From NCBI GenBank assembly GCA_944472155.2, contig OX235277.1, forward strand, positions 26,608,804-26,672,803: a stretch of 64,000 nucleotides of DNA. Reading direction: 5' to 3'. Position 1 is the first letter of the stretch. Each line of letters opens with the position of its first letter. The stretch is from Trichobilharzia szidati. Taxonomy: Eukaryota > Platyhelminthes > Trematoda > Strigeidida > Schistosomatidae. A program made the translations under genes and the position numbers. Under the pieces are notes generated by a model. The model searched no databases and had not been told where the DNA came from. It was given only the letters and a program-made list of their open reading frames with translations. Positions 44,561 through 55,559 of the stretch are shown here, piece by piece.

Positions 44561-45175
44561 AAGTTCTAAGCAAGCCACCATGGGATTAATGATCAGGTTG
44601 GAAAAGAGAAACTTAGTGGTGGTCAAACCAAAACATGGCTTCATCAATCAATGAAATTCCAGTGTCTTAATGGTCTACGAGCTCGCCTTGTAACCAGAAG
44701 GTCCTGGGTTCTAACCACTGCAGTGGGTGCGTACTGGTGAAGTGGCGTCCCAAACTAGGGAGACGAAACAGCTATCCAGTACTCCCAGGTTCTCGAACCA
44801 GTGTCAGCTCATGATGAAGTCCTGTAACCAATCAACCAAATCCCCACAAACCAATACTTGAAAATCCACAACAGTTGGTCGAAGCCAGTCAAGTTGGGAG
44901 GTGTAGACTTCCTGACTAGTTGCGGTCCGGGTCCTGGGGATAGTAGGAATCATTGAAGGCTGGAAACAATCCGGGATATGGCTCAAAACCGATCTCGGTG
45001 ATGGCTGGCGCAGATGGATTCACTCTTTGTGATTTATCATATCCAATAAAACTCTGCTGTTCTTCTTCCCTCACTCACACTTCTGTTTATTATCAGTCTT
45101 TTGAACCTCCCTTTGCTTTTTTCTCTTTCTGTGTTGCTATATGGTGATAGTGGCGACTCGGAACGGTGCACATAA
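44560..45175 (+). mobile_element. LINE-B copy interrupted by SINE-A
   Basis: 44575-44656 (GGTTGGAAAAGAGAAACTTAG, AAACCAAAACATGGCTTCAT) continues at 44868 (CAACAGTTGGTCGAAGCCAG) through the 3' UTR to about 45175. The junction falls within the sequence that reads GAAATTCCACAACAG in intact copies. Confidence 0.75.
44658..44868 (+). mobile_element. SINE-A inserted in LINE-B
   Basis: Head TCTTAATGGTCTACGAGCTC, CTTGTAACC, GGTTCTAACCAC, tail to CAAATCCCCACAAACCAATA. Nearly complete and clearly younger than its LINE-B host. Confidence 0.75.
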
Positions 45176-45246
45176 AAAAATCTGCTCCATTTTATCGATC
45201 GATTTCTAACTTGTAAAGCGTTCTTGTAGTTGGTAGTGGAGTATAA

Positions 45247-45651
45247 CTACTTTGTTTATGTATAATGCCTTGGTGATATTACTTCTATATTTAGGGTTTC
45301 AGTAATATCGGGTCTGTATAGGCGATCCACTGGTTAAAGATGTAGTGCGTGAATGAATCATTTACAGCTCCGTAGAGTTTACATATATCAGTTGGATGTA
45401 TGTGTATGTGTGTGTGTGAAAGGGTTACAAATGTTGGTGTTAGTTGAGAACATTACTGTTCTGTACTGCTTGTGACCGTTTCTTAGAAAGTTAAGCCATA
45501 TATCTACGAAATGTATTTGCGCATGTTAAGTCTACTGTGATTGGTTAGCGAATTCCTCAAGGTTAAGCCTTGTTATTGTTTTTTCTCATGACCCCGATTC
45601 GGGACGTAAATTTTTGTCTATAATTTTGCCTTGCAGAACGCTCTCACCACA
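45247..45651 (-). mobile_element. Second probable solo LTR
   Basis: Ends share GCTCTCACCACA with the LTR at 43.1 kb. The other end is TGGAGTATAACTAC, and a 4-bp direct repeat GTAG flanks it (45243-45246, 45652-45655). Middle sequence differs, so it is another subfamily. Confidence 0.45.
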
Positions 45652-46104
45652 GTAGTAGGAGTTTCCAGATGTCTATAAGATGTATTAAATCAGTACTATA
45701 GTTGATTCGATAAGTAATGCTTCAGTTATCCGTCTCACTCTCTCTCAACTCTAATTACATTAGATTTAAAGACTGTCATCTTGTCGCATCTTATTGTATG
45801 ATTGTGCCTGAACTGCATGTAGTGCTATTGGTGAGCTATTTTCTAGATTTCCTGATCTTATCACAACAGTCTACACAGCTCCACTAGAGTCGTCTTGTTA
45901 AGGTAATCTCCTCTGCTGTGCTAATCTAATTGACAAACAAATGAATGTGGAATTATTGTCTTGTTTTCACATTGTCTATGATCACAGCTGCTGTTCAACA
46001 CTGATATAATCTAGAGGTGCTAATATTTTAAGGTGTAGCTTCTGTTTTACTGCTAGTCAACCAAATAAATATTTTTTTGCAAGTGTAGTAGGAAATTTGT
46101 GCGT

Positions 46105-46255
46105 CCATGGCACAGCTCGCAAACCACGTAGGTGGTTCGGGGTTGGATCCCCAGCCGACGCACTCCATTACCTCACTAAGCCAGTAATAAGACTGGTAAA
46201 GAGGTATGTTGGGCATGAGGCTTGCAACCCTCCCATATTATGTAAAAATAATCAG
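46105..46255 (+). mobile_element. tRNA-like SINE
   Basis: GTGCGTCCATGGCACAGCTC, GGGGTTGGATCCCCAGCCGA and the tail ACTCCATTACCTCACTAAGC, GGGCATGAGGCTTGCAACCC also occur at 43640-43720. Confidence 0.6.
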
Positions 46256-46680
46256 CACTGCGAGACTTGGTGCGTCATAAAGAGCATCTCAAACAAACTA
46301 CAGACCTTCATTAACAGTTGTCTTCGCTCACTACTCAAGATCAGATGGCCCGAAAAGATCAACAACAGAGATCTCTGGGAGCGAACTAACTAGGAACCGA
46401 TTGTGAAACAAATGGGCAGGAAGAAGGGGAGATGGATTGACCATACTCTTAGGAAACCATCAAGTGACATCACTAGACAAGCCCTTGAGTGGAACCCGAA
46501 AGGGAAGCGGCGAGTTGGTCGTCAGTGCAAGGGTGACTTGGAGGAGGTCATTTGAAGAAGTGATGAAAACGTGTGGGCAGACTTGGAGCCAGGTGGAGAC
46601 TCTAGCAGAGGACCGAACGCAATGGAGGCGCACGGCTGAAGCCCTATGTTCCTCTAGGAATTAAAGGAAACAATAATGCA
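46255..46680 (+). mobile_element. RTE-like LINE C-terminal fragment
   Basis: Reads [55 protein letters not shown] and [20 protein letters not shown] then N, stop. Well kept with two frame shifts. Confidence 0.88.
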
Positions 46681-46689
46681 AAATGCAGT

Positions 46690-46930
46690 ACATTTTCACC
46701 CTGGTTTCAGAGTAATGAACACCTTTTTTCTTTTCCTGATCCTATTCTGACTTTGACATGCTGACATCCTTGCCACCTATAGTTGAAACAGTACTGCCGA
46801 CACAACTTTCTCTAGGTTCCTCGCACTGATGTTGATTGGTGTTTGGTTTCTGCGTATTATTATCACCACCTCTATATTCTCTGTGTGCTCACACTTGAAA
46901 CCCTGTGTCTCCTCTGTGTTTTCTACCAAG
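46690..46930 (-). mobile_element. Decayed RTE-like LINE scrap
   Basis: Inverse remnants of the SRIGKAR, SYLGSIVST and LQV...MKI blocks (CCTGATCCTATTCTGACTTT, CCACCTATAGTTGAAACAGT) like those at 5.2-5.5 kb. Confidence 0.5.
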
Positions 46931-47077
46931 TTCTTGTAACATGAGATGCAAAATCAAGATCTTCTAGAATTTGTTTATTAGTTCATTGTATACCTCGTCT
47001 TCTCACACCAACCTACCCCACCCCCGGCCCGGGCCCTCTACAGTCTGACTTTTATTTAGGCTAAAAGGCATGCGATT

Positions 47078-47100
47078 TAGTAGTAGTAGTAGTAGTAGTA
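47078..47100. repeat. (TAG)n microsatellite
   Basis: About seven TAG units. Confidence 0.95.
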
Positions 47101-47382
47101 ACACAATATCTTACCGATCTTTCTTCTGGAAATGTGCTTTTTCTATTGTTGAGAAGATAATGGCAATCGTCCAACTGTCGCTGTTGTTGTTATTGTTGTT
47201 GTTTATTGGAAGGCTTTTGAGATAAAGAGAAGGGAGAGGCTGTGTGCTTTTCTTTTATAAAGCCTCCTACTTCTCTCTCTATCTGGTCACATGCAAACTG
47301 CCTTTGTTTATATCCATATTCAAACAGTATGCATGAGCAAAGTTTTCTCATCATTAGAAACTGTTTGAAATAAAGATTTACT

Positions 47383-47404
47383 TGTGTGTGTGTGTGTGTG
47401 TGTG
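47383..47404. repeat. (TG)n microsatellite
   Basis: Eleven TG units in an unassigned stretch. Confidence 0.95.
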
Positions 47405-47673
47405 TTTGTACGTATGTTCTTACGTTCGTGTGCAAAAATATCGGTATATGTATATATAAACATAGGACAAAACATCTTTTGTTATTCAAGATTCACTTGT
47501 TTTGTTCAATGATCACGGAATAGATTTGTTTTAAATGGGGAATAAATCTAGCGCGAAATATATATAACGAGAAGTTAACAAGGAAAGTAAACAATGCGAT
47601 TTTGAAACAAAAACAAGTGTGAGTAATACAGACTGGACATTATTTTTATTATTGTTTAAAATTATCAAAATTC

Positions 47674-47677
<4 letters not shown>

Positions 47678-47708
<31 letters not shown>
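47678..47708. repeat. (AT)n microsatellite
   Basis: About fifteen AT units. Confidence 0.95.
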
Positions 47709-47712
<4 letters not shown>

Positions 47713-47929
47713 CCTAAAAGATAATTAAATATACGCGAGCAACGTATTGGTAGCGTCTACTTTTTATGTAATATTGGGTGATGTGGGCCCGTCCGATTCT
47801 TCTAGAAGACATTTGTTCCTTCCATATTCCAGAAACAGGCATAAAATGGATTCACAGAAAAAAATTGGTGGATCTGGACTTCGCGGATGCGATATATGTC
47901 TGATTTCCCACAAACACTGGAAGATATGC

Positions 47930-48735
47930 AAGTGAAAAGGAACAAGTTGGCAGAAGAAGCATCCAGAGAAGATAGGACTTCAGGTGAACATAGAGAAAAC
48001 AGAGGTGTTGATAAAGGTTCCTGGCCAATAGCAACAACAATCAGCAAAATGGGAAAAATCTGAAAGAAGCAACCTCCTTTACCTACCTACCTAGATGGGA
48101 AGCATCGTTTCAACTACAGGCGAGTGGAACTAGTGAGGATATCAAAGCAGAGAGGATCGGGAAAGCAAGGCAAGCTTCCACTTCTCTCAATTCTGTGTGG
48201 ATGTCAGCAGCACTCAGTATGAGAAATAAGATCCGGATTTTCGACTCCAATGTGAAGTCAGTGCTACTTGCTATACGGATCAGAGACTTGGCGCCGCTCC
48301 GCGTCACGAAGGGCACCTCGAACAAACTACAGACCTTCATTAACAGCTGTCTTCGCTCAATACTCAAGGTCGGATGGTCGGCCAGAAAAGATCAGCAACA
48401 GGGTTGTCTTGGAGCGAAGCAACCAAACAGGAACCGATTGTGCAACAAATATGTAGGAAGAAATGGAGGTGGATTGGCCATACTCTGAGAAAACAAACCA
48501 TGAAGTGAGTGACATCACACGCCAAGCCATCGCTGAAATGGAACGTGAATGGGAAGTGGCAAGTTGGTCGTCAGTGCGAGGGTGACATGCAGGAAGAGGT
48601 GATGTGAAGAGGAGATGAAAGCATGTGGGCAGACGTGGAGCCAGGTAAAAACGTTGGTAGAGAACAGAATGCAATGGGGACGTGTGACTGAAGCCCTATG
48701 TTCCTCTAGGAATTAAAGGAAACAATAATGATAAT
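47930..48735 (+). mobile_element. RTE-like LINE 3' part
   Basis: Blocks: GLQVNIEKTEVL-like, GSIVSTTGE-like, [49 protein letters not shown] and ALCSSRN, then an (AAT)n tail at about 48722-48740. Frame breaks every 60-100 codons. Confidence 0.82.
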
Positions 48736-48739
48736 AATA

Positions 48740-49460
48740 ATATCGCAGATATGCCATGTTGATCAGTGCTAACAAGGACTAAGTCTACATTTGGAGCTTT
48801 CTGCTGATCGCTTCCAACTATATTTATTATCCACGGCGATGACGAGTCATCTAGCCGAATGATCATATGATGGGTTATAGGAATCAGTCGGATCCAGCAC
48901 TAAGGACTAAAAGATCTTATGATTCTACGTGTTCTGGTTCAACATCATAGCATATTTAAAAGAAGACTGCACCGACCCACAATGCTGGCACATTGGAGCA
49001 TGCTGTTTAGTATAGTACTAACTGATATCTCACTTGAATCTATTTGCAATATTAACAGTCATTCATAAAAAATTGCCTCAAATGAAGATATGGCAATAGT
49101 AGTGGTTGCCTTCAAAGATTGTGCAGTTCATTTTATAGAAAGTACTGTTCCGTCATTACTAACGAACTCCACAGAAATCTAGCGTATCACATGCAGCCCG
49201 GTGAGATAAACATCTAACCAGAATAAGTTTGTATTGTAGATAGACAAAACTCATAAATTGTGTATATTATCCACTTGATGTAGGTTTCCGATGCAAGCGT
49301 CTATTTACTGTCTCATTAGACAGTCAAAAACAAGATGAAGTCATTTTGTTCTTCCTCTTCTTTGAATCCACTTTGTTAAATTCCTCCAAAATGAATTTTA
49401 ACTCAGCTATGTTATGCTGTTTATTCACTGGCTAAGCAACACTCAGTTCAAGAAGTAAGG
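48740..49460. other. Unassigned stretch
   Basis: No coding or repeat signal recognised, apart from a weak SINE-like start at 48745-48860. Confidence 0.3.
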
Positions 49461-49967
49461 ATAAATTGTTTTGTTTTGCCTCTTCTATATGTGTATCTAC
49501 TGCTCGTGTGGAACTAGTTACATTGAGCGTATGATCATGCATGTTCATTATCGAATTTCTGAACACCTGCCATCTAGGTTTGACAGAGGTTCAATTAAAC
49601 CTAGACTCAGCTCAATACTAGCTCATCTCGTCGATACTGGACATCAAGTCGACTCTAACAAAGCTTTTAAAGTCATTTAGTGTATATCAACCAACCTGTC
49701 ACTGCATGGTCTACGAATACGACTTTTACATACAGCAGAGACAATCGGAATTCATCTGAACAAGCCAAAACTGTGAGTCAGTTTAAAAGAAATTTGTACA
49801 GCCCTTTTCTTTGCCATGAGAAACTACGTAATATGTATTAAATTTTTAAGAAGGATTTTTTCCCCTCCTTCGGTAATTATCTTTCGACTTTGTTAATTTT
49901 TATAATTCTAGCTAATTCTATTAACTTGTCTGTATTTTACGTAATTCTTCTGAGTCATCCTATTCTT

Positions 49968-50893
49968 GAAAAATTCACATTTGAACATTAATAGACAGAA
50001 GACAAGTAGTTCAGCGAAGAGTCTCTTTTCGGCGAATTCATTTTCATAGCTGTACAATCGCAAATATATAAATGGTTGTTTTGTATGTATGTATACATTA
50101 AATTTGTCAAACGAAAACACAATTAGTAAGTTCAGATGAATTGGATGTTGATATAAGAGAGTAGTAACAAAAGTGATGAGTTGTCACAAACGATTGTTAA
50201 AGAAGAGTTGCGTAATAACATGAATAGTTTGATGAAAGAGTTGTACTCAGGGTGTACATGGAAACAAAATATACGGAATTACACAAGGGTTTTGAGTAGA
50301 AAAATCAGCATACAAACAAAAGTTAAGTCAAATCAACACAGTTGTTACCATGGGAGTAGAAGTGGTTGAATAATTTTCTTTTGTATGTACAGTTCTGGTT
50401 CCTCTAGCTTAATGGCTAGGGCCTCTGCGATGCAAAAAAGATGGAATCGCACTGTCTTTGGCAGGTTGTTCTTCACTTTGTAGATTACTTTGAAGGAGGC
50501 GTTTGTTGAGATGGAATGACCAGTGTTGACTAGATGTTCGATTATTGCACCCCTTATACGGCCACTACTTCCTTTCTGCAGCCACGCTGGATGGTGTTCT
50601 TTGACCCTTTTTGACAGGACGTGCGTTGAACGACCGATGTACCTGGCTGGTTCCACAGCAACAGGTGAACTGATATAAACACATAGAAGTGGTCAGGTGC
50701 GGGATCTTGTCTTTTGGGCTTCTGCAGATCAGCGGGTGGCTAGAGAACACTATTCTCAATGTTGCCGCAAAGAAAGTTCTTCTTAAAGAGGTGGAGATTC
50801 TCCTTCTAAGGACGTCACTGAGTAGGTCTCCTTTGTATAGCTATGAAAATGAATTCACCGAAAAGAGACTCTTCGCTGAACTACTTGTCTTCT
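49968..50893 (-). mobile_element. Younger Penelope-like element (subfamily 2) inside the older one
   Basis: - strand 50345-50750: QFTCCCGTSQ, then ARYIGRSTHVLSKRVKEHHP, AWLQKGSSGRIRGAIIEHLV, NTGHSISTNASFKVIYKVKN, AEALAIKLEEPELYIQKK: an almost full GIY-YIG endonuclease with one frame shift. Ends 49994-50056 and 50833-50893 are inverted copies. A 14-bp direct repeat GTCATCCTATTCTT (49954-49967, 50894-50907) flanks it. Confidence 0.88.
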
Positions 50894-50986
50894 GTCATCC
50901 TATTCTTCTTAGTCATCTCTGCTATTTTACAAATTTCTTGATTATGTAATAACTTGTTGCTAACGCCTCAAAATTAACTTATCTTG

Positions 50987-51444
50987 CTTCAGTTTGTGAA
51001 AGTCGTGTGAGTTTATTGATAAGTCTTCGTACAGGAAGACTGTAAGTCATATTAATATATGTGTAAAACTTGGGCACTGTGGTAGTAAATAATTCCATAT
51101 TAGTTTGTTTATTAAATGTATCACACAGTGAAACAGTATTATTTACTGGATGACCACGTTTCGAACAAAATTCATCATTGTTCATAATCATTTCATCATT
51201 TATAGTCACACGACTTCAAAACTCAAGATTTTGCTAGCAAAATCTAGATATCTGGAAAATTCTGCTACCCCAACGACGACAAATAGGAGAGAGAACAAAT
51301 AAAACTACAAAACTCAAGTTTTGAAGTGGTGTGATTAAAAATGATGAAATGATTATGAACAATGATGAATTTTGTTAGAAACGTCATCCAGTAAATAATA
51401 CTGTTTCACTGTGTGATACATTTAATAAATAAACTAATATGGAA
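50987..51444. mobile_element. Palindromic non-coding element with 12-bp TSD
   Basis: Left arm 51094-51233 and right arm 51308-51443 are inverted copies (about 135 bp, few differences), around a 74-base spacer. The arms contain CTGGATGACCACGTTTCGAA, as in the PLE flanks at 24.5 and 25.7 kb. TAACTTATCTTG flanks the whole (50975-50986, 51445-51456). Confidence 0.85.
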
Positions 51445-51470
51445 TAACTTATCTTGAATACAGTAAGTTC

Positions 51471-51947
51471 TGTTATGATCTATGTCGCCAATTTGTTATG
51501 GATCTGTCGCTAATTGATATGATCTCGTCGACAGCTGATATGATCGAGTGGAATTATGCAAGGGTATAATAATAATGACGCAAAGAACAACCTTAACTGA
51601 TGTGCTAGATACACTTTTTCGTCCATGGTACCAGTGGCGCTTCACTGGGCCACGTAAATATCAAAAGATAAAGACTACTGGCCTGTGACTGTTAGGATAC
51701 GCCTTCTTTTAGGAAAAACACATCCTCTTTATATATTTTTACTACAGTGAAATCGGTCCAGGGCAGTGGAAAGTAGTGTTATGACTGATTGGCAATTTGA
51801 TTTAAACAGGCGAAAATAAACATTCTGATTGGTCGGCGAACTGACCAATAGCGAGGTGAGATGATGAAATTTTATAGTCATACGATCACACGATGAATCA
51901 CGTGATAAGTCATAAGTTGATCGCTGTTTTGAAACTGATTCCTGTCA
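51471..51947 (-). mobile_element. Gypsy-type 3' LTR
   Basis: TG...CA bounded (- strand TGACAGGAATC to GATCATAACA), directly preceded on the - strand by a polypurine tract AAAGAGGGGGG (51948-51958) and integrase C-terminal coding sequence. Confidence 0.7.
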
Positions 51948-52120
51948 CCCCCCTCTTTAAAATGTGTAGGACTTTCTTTTTTGGATGTGTTTGGAGAAGT
52001 TTTGATTTTTCGACCAAAAATAATTCTTTCTGGAGATAAATTATTTGAGGCAGAAGTATTTGGGTACCGTATGATGAAGCAGCGAAAATCTGTCTAAGAT
52101 TTCTCCCATTGTTCCCTACG
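51948..52120 (-). mobile_element. Gypsy-type integrase C-terminal remnant and polypurine tract
   Basis: The - strand reads YPNTSASNNLSPERIIFGRK followed by about 25 polar residues up to the tract. NTSAS..LSPE.I.FGRK is the usual C-terminal integrase signature of Gypsy-like elements (S-P-x-E...FGR). An in-frame stop lies a little upstream. Only the 3' end is present. Confidence 0.68.
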
Positions 52121-52179
52121 ATCCTGCTATCTCACGAAAGCTCGCTTAGATGCATCGATGAAGCGTTCACCTTGTCCGT

Positions 52180-52905
52180 AGGATTGGGATTGATACAGAA
52201 CTGGAGGTTTAAGACTTGGCTAGACTTGTAGCAACCAGAGATGATAAAGACACCCAACGACCAACAAGCATTAGTCCACATCAACAGGAGAAGTCTAAGG
52301 GAGGTCACGTATTTCAATTACCTAGACAGTATTGTTTCATTTCCACTGATGAAGATGTTGAGGGAAGTAAGAATCACATCAGAAAGGCAAGAAAAGCGTT
52401 TATTCCTCTGCACTTGACACAATCAACAAGATGTTGTAAACATCGAACAACAATAATGTCAAGTCATTCAGAAATTCAATAAGCTCCATAGATTTCGTTT
52501 GCGCGTCACGGAAAACATTAACAACAGACTGATGCAGGCTTTTTGTCAACGCTTATATTCGCTTGACGATACTGAACATGAGATGACCAACTGAGAAGGG
52601 TAAGCAACATGGAACTTTTGAAATTGCCTAACTAAGCACCTACTGCTCGATAAATATTCATACATAAGCTGAGAAGACCATTGAATTACATCATGCGCCA
52701 AGCTGTCGATTGCAACTGAATAGAGAAACGATGATTTAGGTGGCCGAGGATGATATGGAGGAGATCGTGTGGGAAGGAAATGAAAGTGTATGGGTTGTGT
52801 TCGAGTCAGTTAAAAAAGATAGCAGATAACGAAGTGGAATGGAGATGTGCTGCCGAAGGTCTATGTTTCACTCGAAATCTGAGAGGATAATAATAATAAT
52901 AATGC
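52180..52905 (+). mobile_element. Decayed RTE-like LINE 3' part
   Basis: KSKGGHVFQLPRQYCFISTD corresponds to the SYLGSIVS region, followed by ISNRxxxAFIPLHLTQST-like, GRPRMIWRRSCGKEMKVYGL-like residues and an (AAT)n tail at 52888-52902. Confidence 0.65.
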
Positions 52906-53014
52906 ATTTATTCTTGATAGGTGATCATGTGTTTCACTTCAGAACTTGATATCTCCCAGCGAAAACTGAATCACCTTATAACACTGACATTGGCAGCCTG
53001 TTTGAATCACTTAG

Positions 53015-53665
53015 CTACTTGAATTTCCACCCAACACAATGCATCATTGAACGAAATATTCCCATACTGAGTCATTTCTGTTCCATGTGTTGTGTTATGT
53101 GTAGACTGGATGAACTAGGCAGGATTCAGAAATCAGTCTCTCTCGCTCTCCGCCTACCTATATTACTTCTCAGAATTTTAACCCTCTCCCACCACCCTAT
53201 TTTGTGGTTGTGTGTTAATGCATGCAGTGAAATTGCTGAGCTTTTTTTAAAATTACTTATCTTCGCGGGGTCGATCATTCTAATCTTAACTAAATTTTTA
53301 TGTTCTGATAATCTCACTACTCCTGATCCACTTGTTTCACCTATGTAGTTGATCTCACTCGCAGTCATTGCAAGGTATTTTGTAAATTATATTATTTTGT
53401 TTAACTGGGTCAACCCATGGGGTCCTTTAGACTACAGATCTTGTCCTATCTGAGTGAGTTTGTAGGTTTAAATGCCACCCTAATTCCTGCTTTATTGAGA
53501 ATCCTACGACGTAGAGCCTAAGAAATCGCCTCCTTATATGGTATAACAGTGGATGCCTCATATTCTCTCTTATTTATTTTATTATTATTAGTTTCACTAT
53601 TACTTTTATTTTAATTTTGACCTTGTTTGATATTCCTAATGAATTTTATAGGATAGTCAATATTT
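53015..53665 (-). mobile_element. Penelope-like element (subfamily 1)
   Basis: - strand 53126-53368: [62 protein letters not shown] endonuclease with the NYIGET core. The linker (RRILNKAGI-like) follows to 53560. Same subfamily as 15.2 and 25.1 kb. Confidence 0.82.
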
Positions 53666-54119
53666 CGTCATGAACCGTGAGAGGATTATTGAAAAATAAC
53701 TATATTTAACAAAGAAATCATTAGGCCAACCAGATATTGGTAAACTTTGTCCTCGAAAAATGTGTTACATAATGTAAGGTGTAACCTAGATGGGGTGACT
53801 AATCGTAAGTTAAAAAAGACGCAGAAGTTGGCATGGCGTAATAAGTGTGAGATAATGACTAATCACTAAGCTCGTGTAGAATGGACAGGAACTAGTGGAA
53901 AGGCGATAAAGTGTTTTTATATAAAATCTGTATGAAAAAGCAATGTTGTTAATAAACAGTAATGGAATGGTAATAAAATAAAGATGGTGAGAATAATAAT
54001 AATAATAATAAATAATAGTAATTGTAAACTTACATAGCAAAATGAAGCAGAGTTATAGTAAGAACGTTACTCTGGCCAAGGTAGGGCTAGTGAATGTTTG
54101 TATTACTTTTGAATGCAGA

Positions 54120-54480
54120 GGTACGGTTTCAGATCTGGAATAGCTAATGTTTCAGCTATGTACAAATGGCGTGTGCGAAGTCCCTTTGTACGATATTGAC
54201 TCTGTGTGGCAATGTGAAGCATTCCTGCAGATGGGGGTGCACGATGTCCACAGTTGACAAGGTGTTCGAAGATGGAGGTGCCAGTATTCTTCTTTTCTCC
54301 TCTGGCTAGCTAGCCCAGCTGGACAGTGTTCCAGAATACGTTTGCTGATTTGACGCTGATAAATACACAATGAAGTGCCCAAAAGCTGTATCTTAGCCTT
54401 AACATTAGACTGGATTAACTGTCTGCCGGAGAATGTGCATCATATTTTATGTGATTCTTTTTGTCTTAACTGTTCAGTTA
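54120..54480 (-). mobile_element. Penelope-like GIY-YIG fragment
   Basis: - strand shows ISKRILEHCPAGLASQRRKE, a frame-shifted EHLVNCGHRAPP segment and HIATQSQYRTKGLRTRHLYI then AETLA: the second half of a PLE endonuclease. Confidence 0.68.
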
Positions 54481-54759
54481 TGTTATTTCATCGCGAAATG
54501 TACTAACGCATGGCAAAGTTAAACTCTAAGTACCACTGACTACCAGTCAACGAATGACCTTGAACGTGCCATTCAAATGAAGGAGGCATTTTTGGGTATG
54601 AAATACATATATTTATGGGGAAAAATACATAAAAACTGTATAAACGTTTTACAGGGGATACCTTTCTCTCACATGTGATAAAAAATCTCCCAGTTTAGCA
54701 TCGGAGCATCCAAGGGGAATTTACACCACATCCTACACATATATTCATCTAAATGACTA

Positions 54760-55500
54760 AACAATATCCCTTTGCGATCCATTAATGTCTATAATCCTGT
54801 ATTTTAACTTTCCCCAAAAGCCTTCGATAGAATTGGTGTATATCCCTGTGATGGGATCCACAAAATCATTAGAATGGTTGACTCTGTGGTGAATATATCC
54901 AAAAGATGACAAGGAGTTATAACCTTTTCACTCATCTGTGTGTATGGTGGATCTTTGTTTCACCAGTCGAGTAATAATAGGTATTAAAGTACCTGACTTT
55001 CTCTCTGCTTTCCTCTCAATGAATCCTCTCTGTAGAGAGGTATCATATAAACCATCCAAACATTGTTTGCTCGTTCTTGACCACAGATGTCTTTTCTCTT
55101 TAATAAGACAGTTTCGTCTGCTTGTACGTTGAAACCTTCTCTTCCCGATAAGGCAGTAAATGCCTCGATTTTCTAGGATGCGATCTCCCTGCAATGGTGG
55201 TACCACTGAACTGTTGATACGAGACTATTTTCAGTTTCAGCAGCTGCAACTCTCACAGGCTGTTTCAAAACCCAGTAATTACAAATATTCAAAATCTGGA
55301 CTAAGGACGGATAGGACCTGGCAAAAACGTCATCAGTTTACCTTCCCTAACAGGAGTTCGTCTCAAATAAATTGCTCAACGATGCACATCTCCATCAGTC
55401 GATCTGCTGAAGCACATTACAGTCATCACATCTAAGCATTACTGGAAGACTTGAACCTTACCAAACCTCAAACGCAACTGCGTTAGAGCAGCCATTTGAC
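54760..55500 (-). mobile_element. Broken Merlin / IS1595-type transposase
   Basis: The - strand (about 55200 to 54765) reads, with a frame shift and an in-frame TGA, ADETVLLKRKD, GTLIPIITRLVKQRSTIHTD, KGYNSLSSFGYIHHRVNHSN, DFVDPITGIYTNSIEGFWGK. These are the DDE-type catalytic blocks of the ISXO2/IS1595 family (first D in DET, second D in TDE, last N..E..W block), the family of eukaryotic Merlin transposons. The likely N-terminal part to 55500 is not recognisable. Terminal inverted repeats were not found by eye. Confidence 0.75.
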
Positions 55501-55559
55501 TCGAATCACGTGGGAAAGAAGTTTCAGCTCACATGAATAAAACTCATTGGATCATTCAG

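Larger units (their letters stand above)
49465..51470 (+). mobile_element. Older Penelope-like element, interrupted twice
   Basis: 49470-49680 reads CIYCSCGTSYIERMIMHVHY, RISEHLPSRFDRGSIKPRLS, AHLVDTGHQVDSNKAFKVI: the GIY-YIG domain (GTSYIER in place of YIGR). Its 3' UTR continues at 49860-49967, 50908-50986 and 51445-51470, matching the copy at 30.78-30.92 kb. The gaps are filled by two later insertions. Confidence 0.78.
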
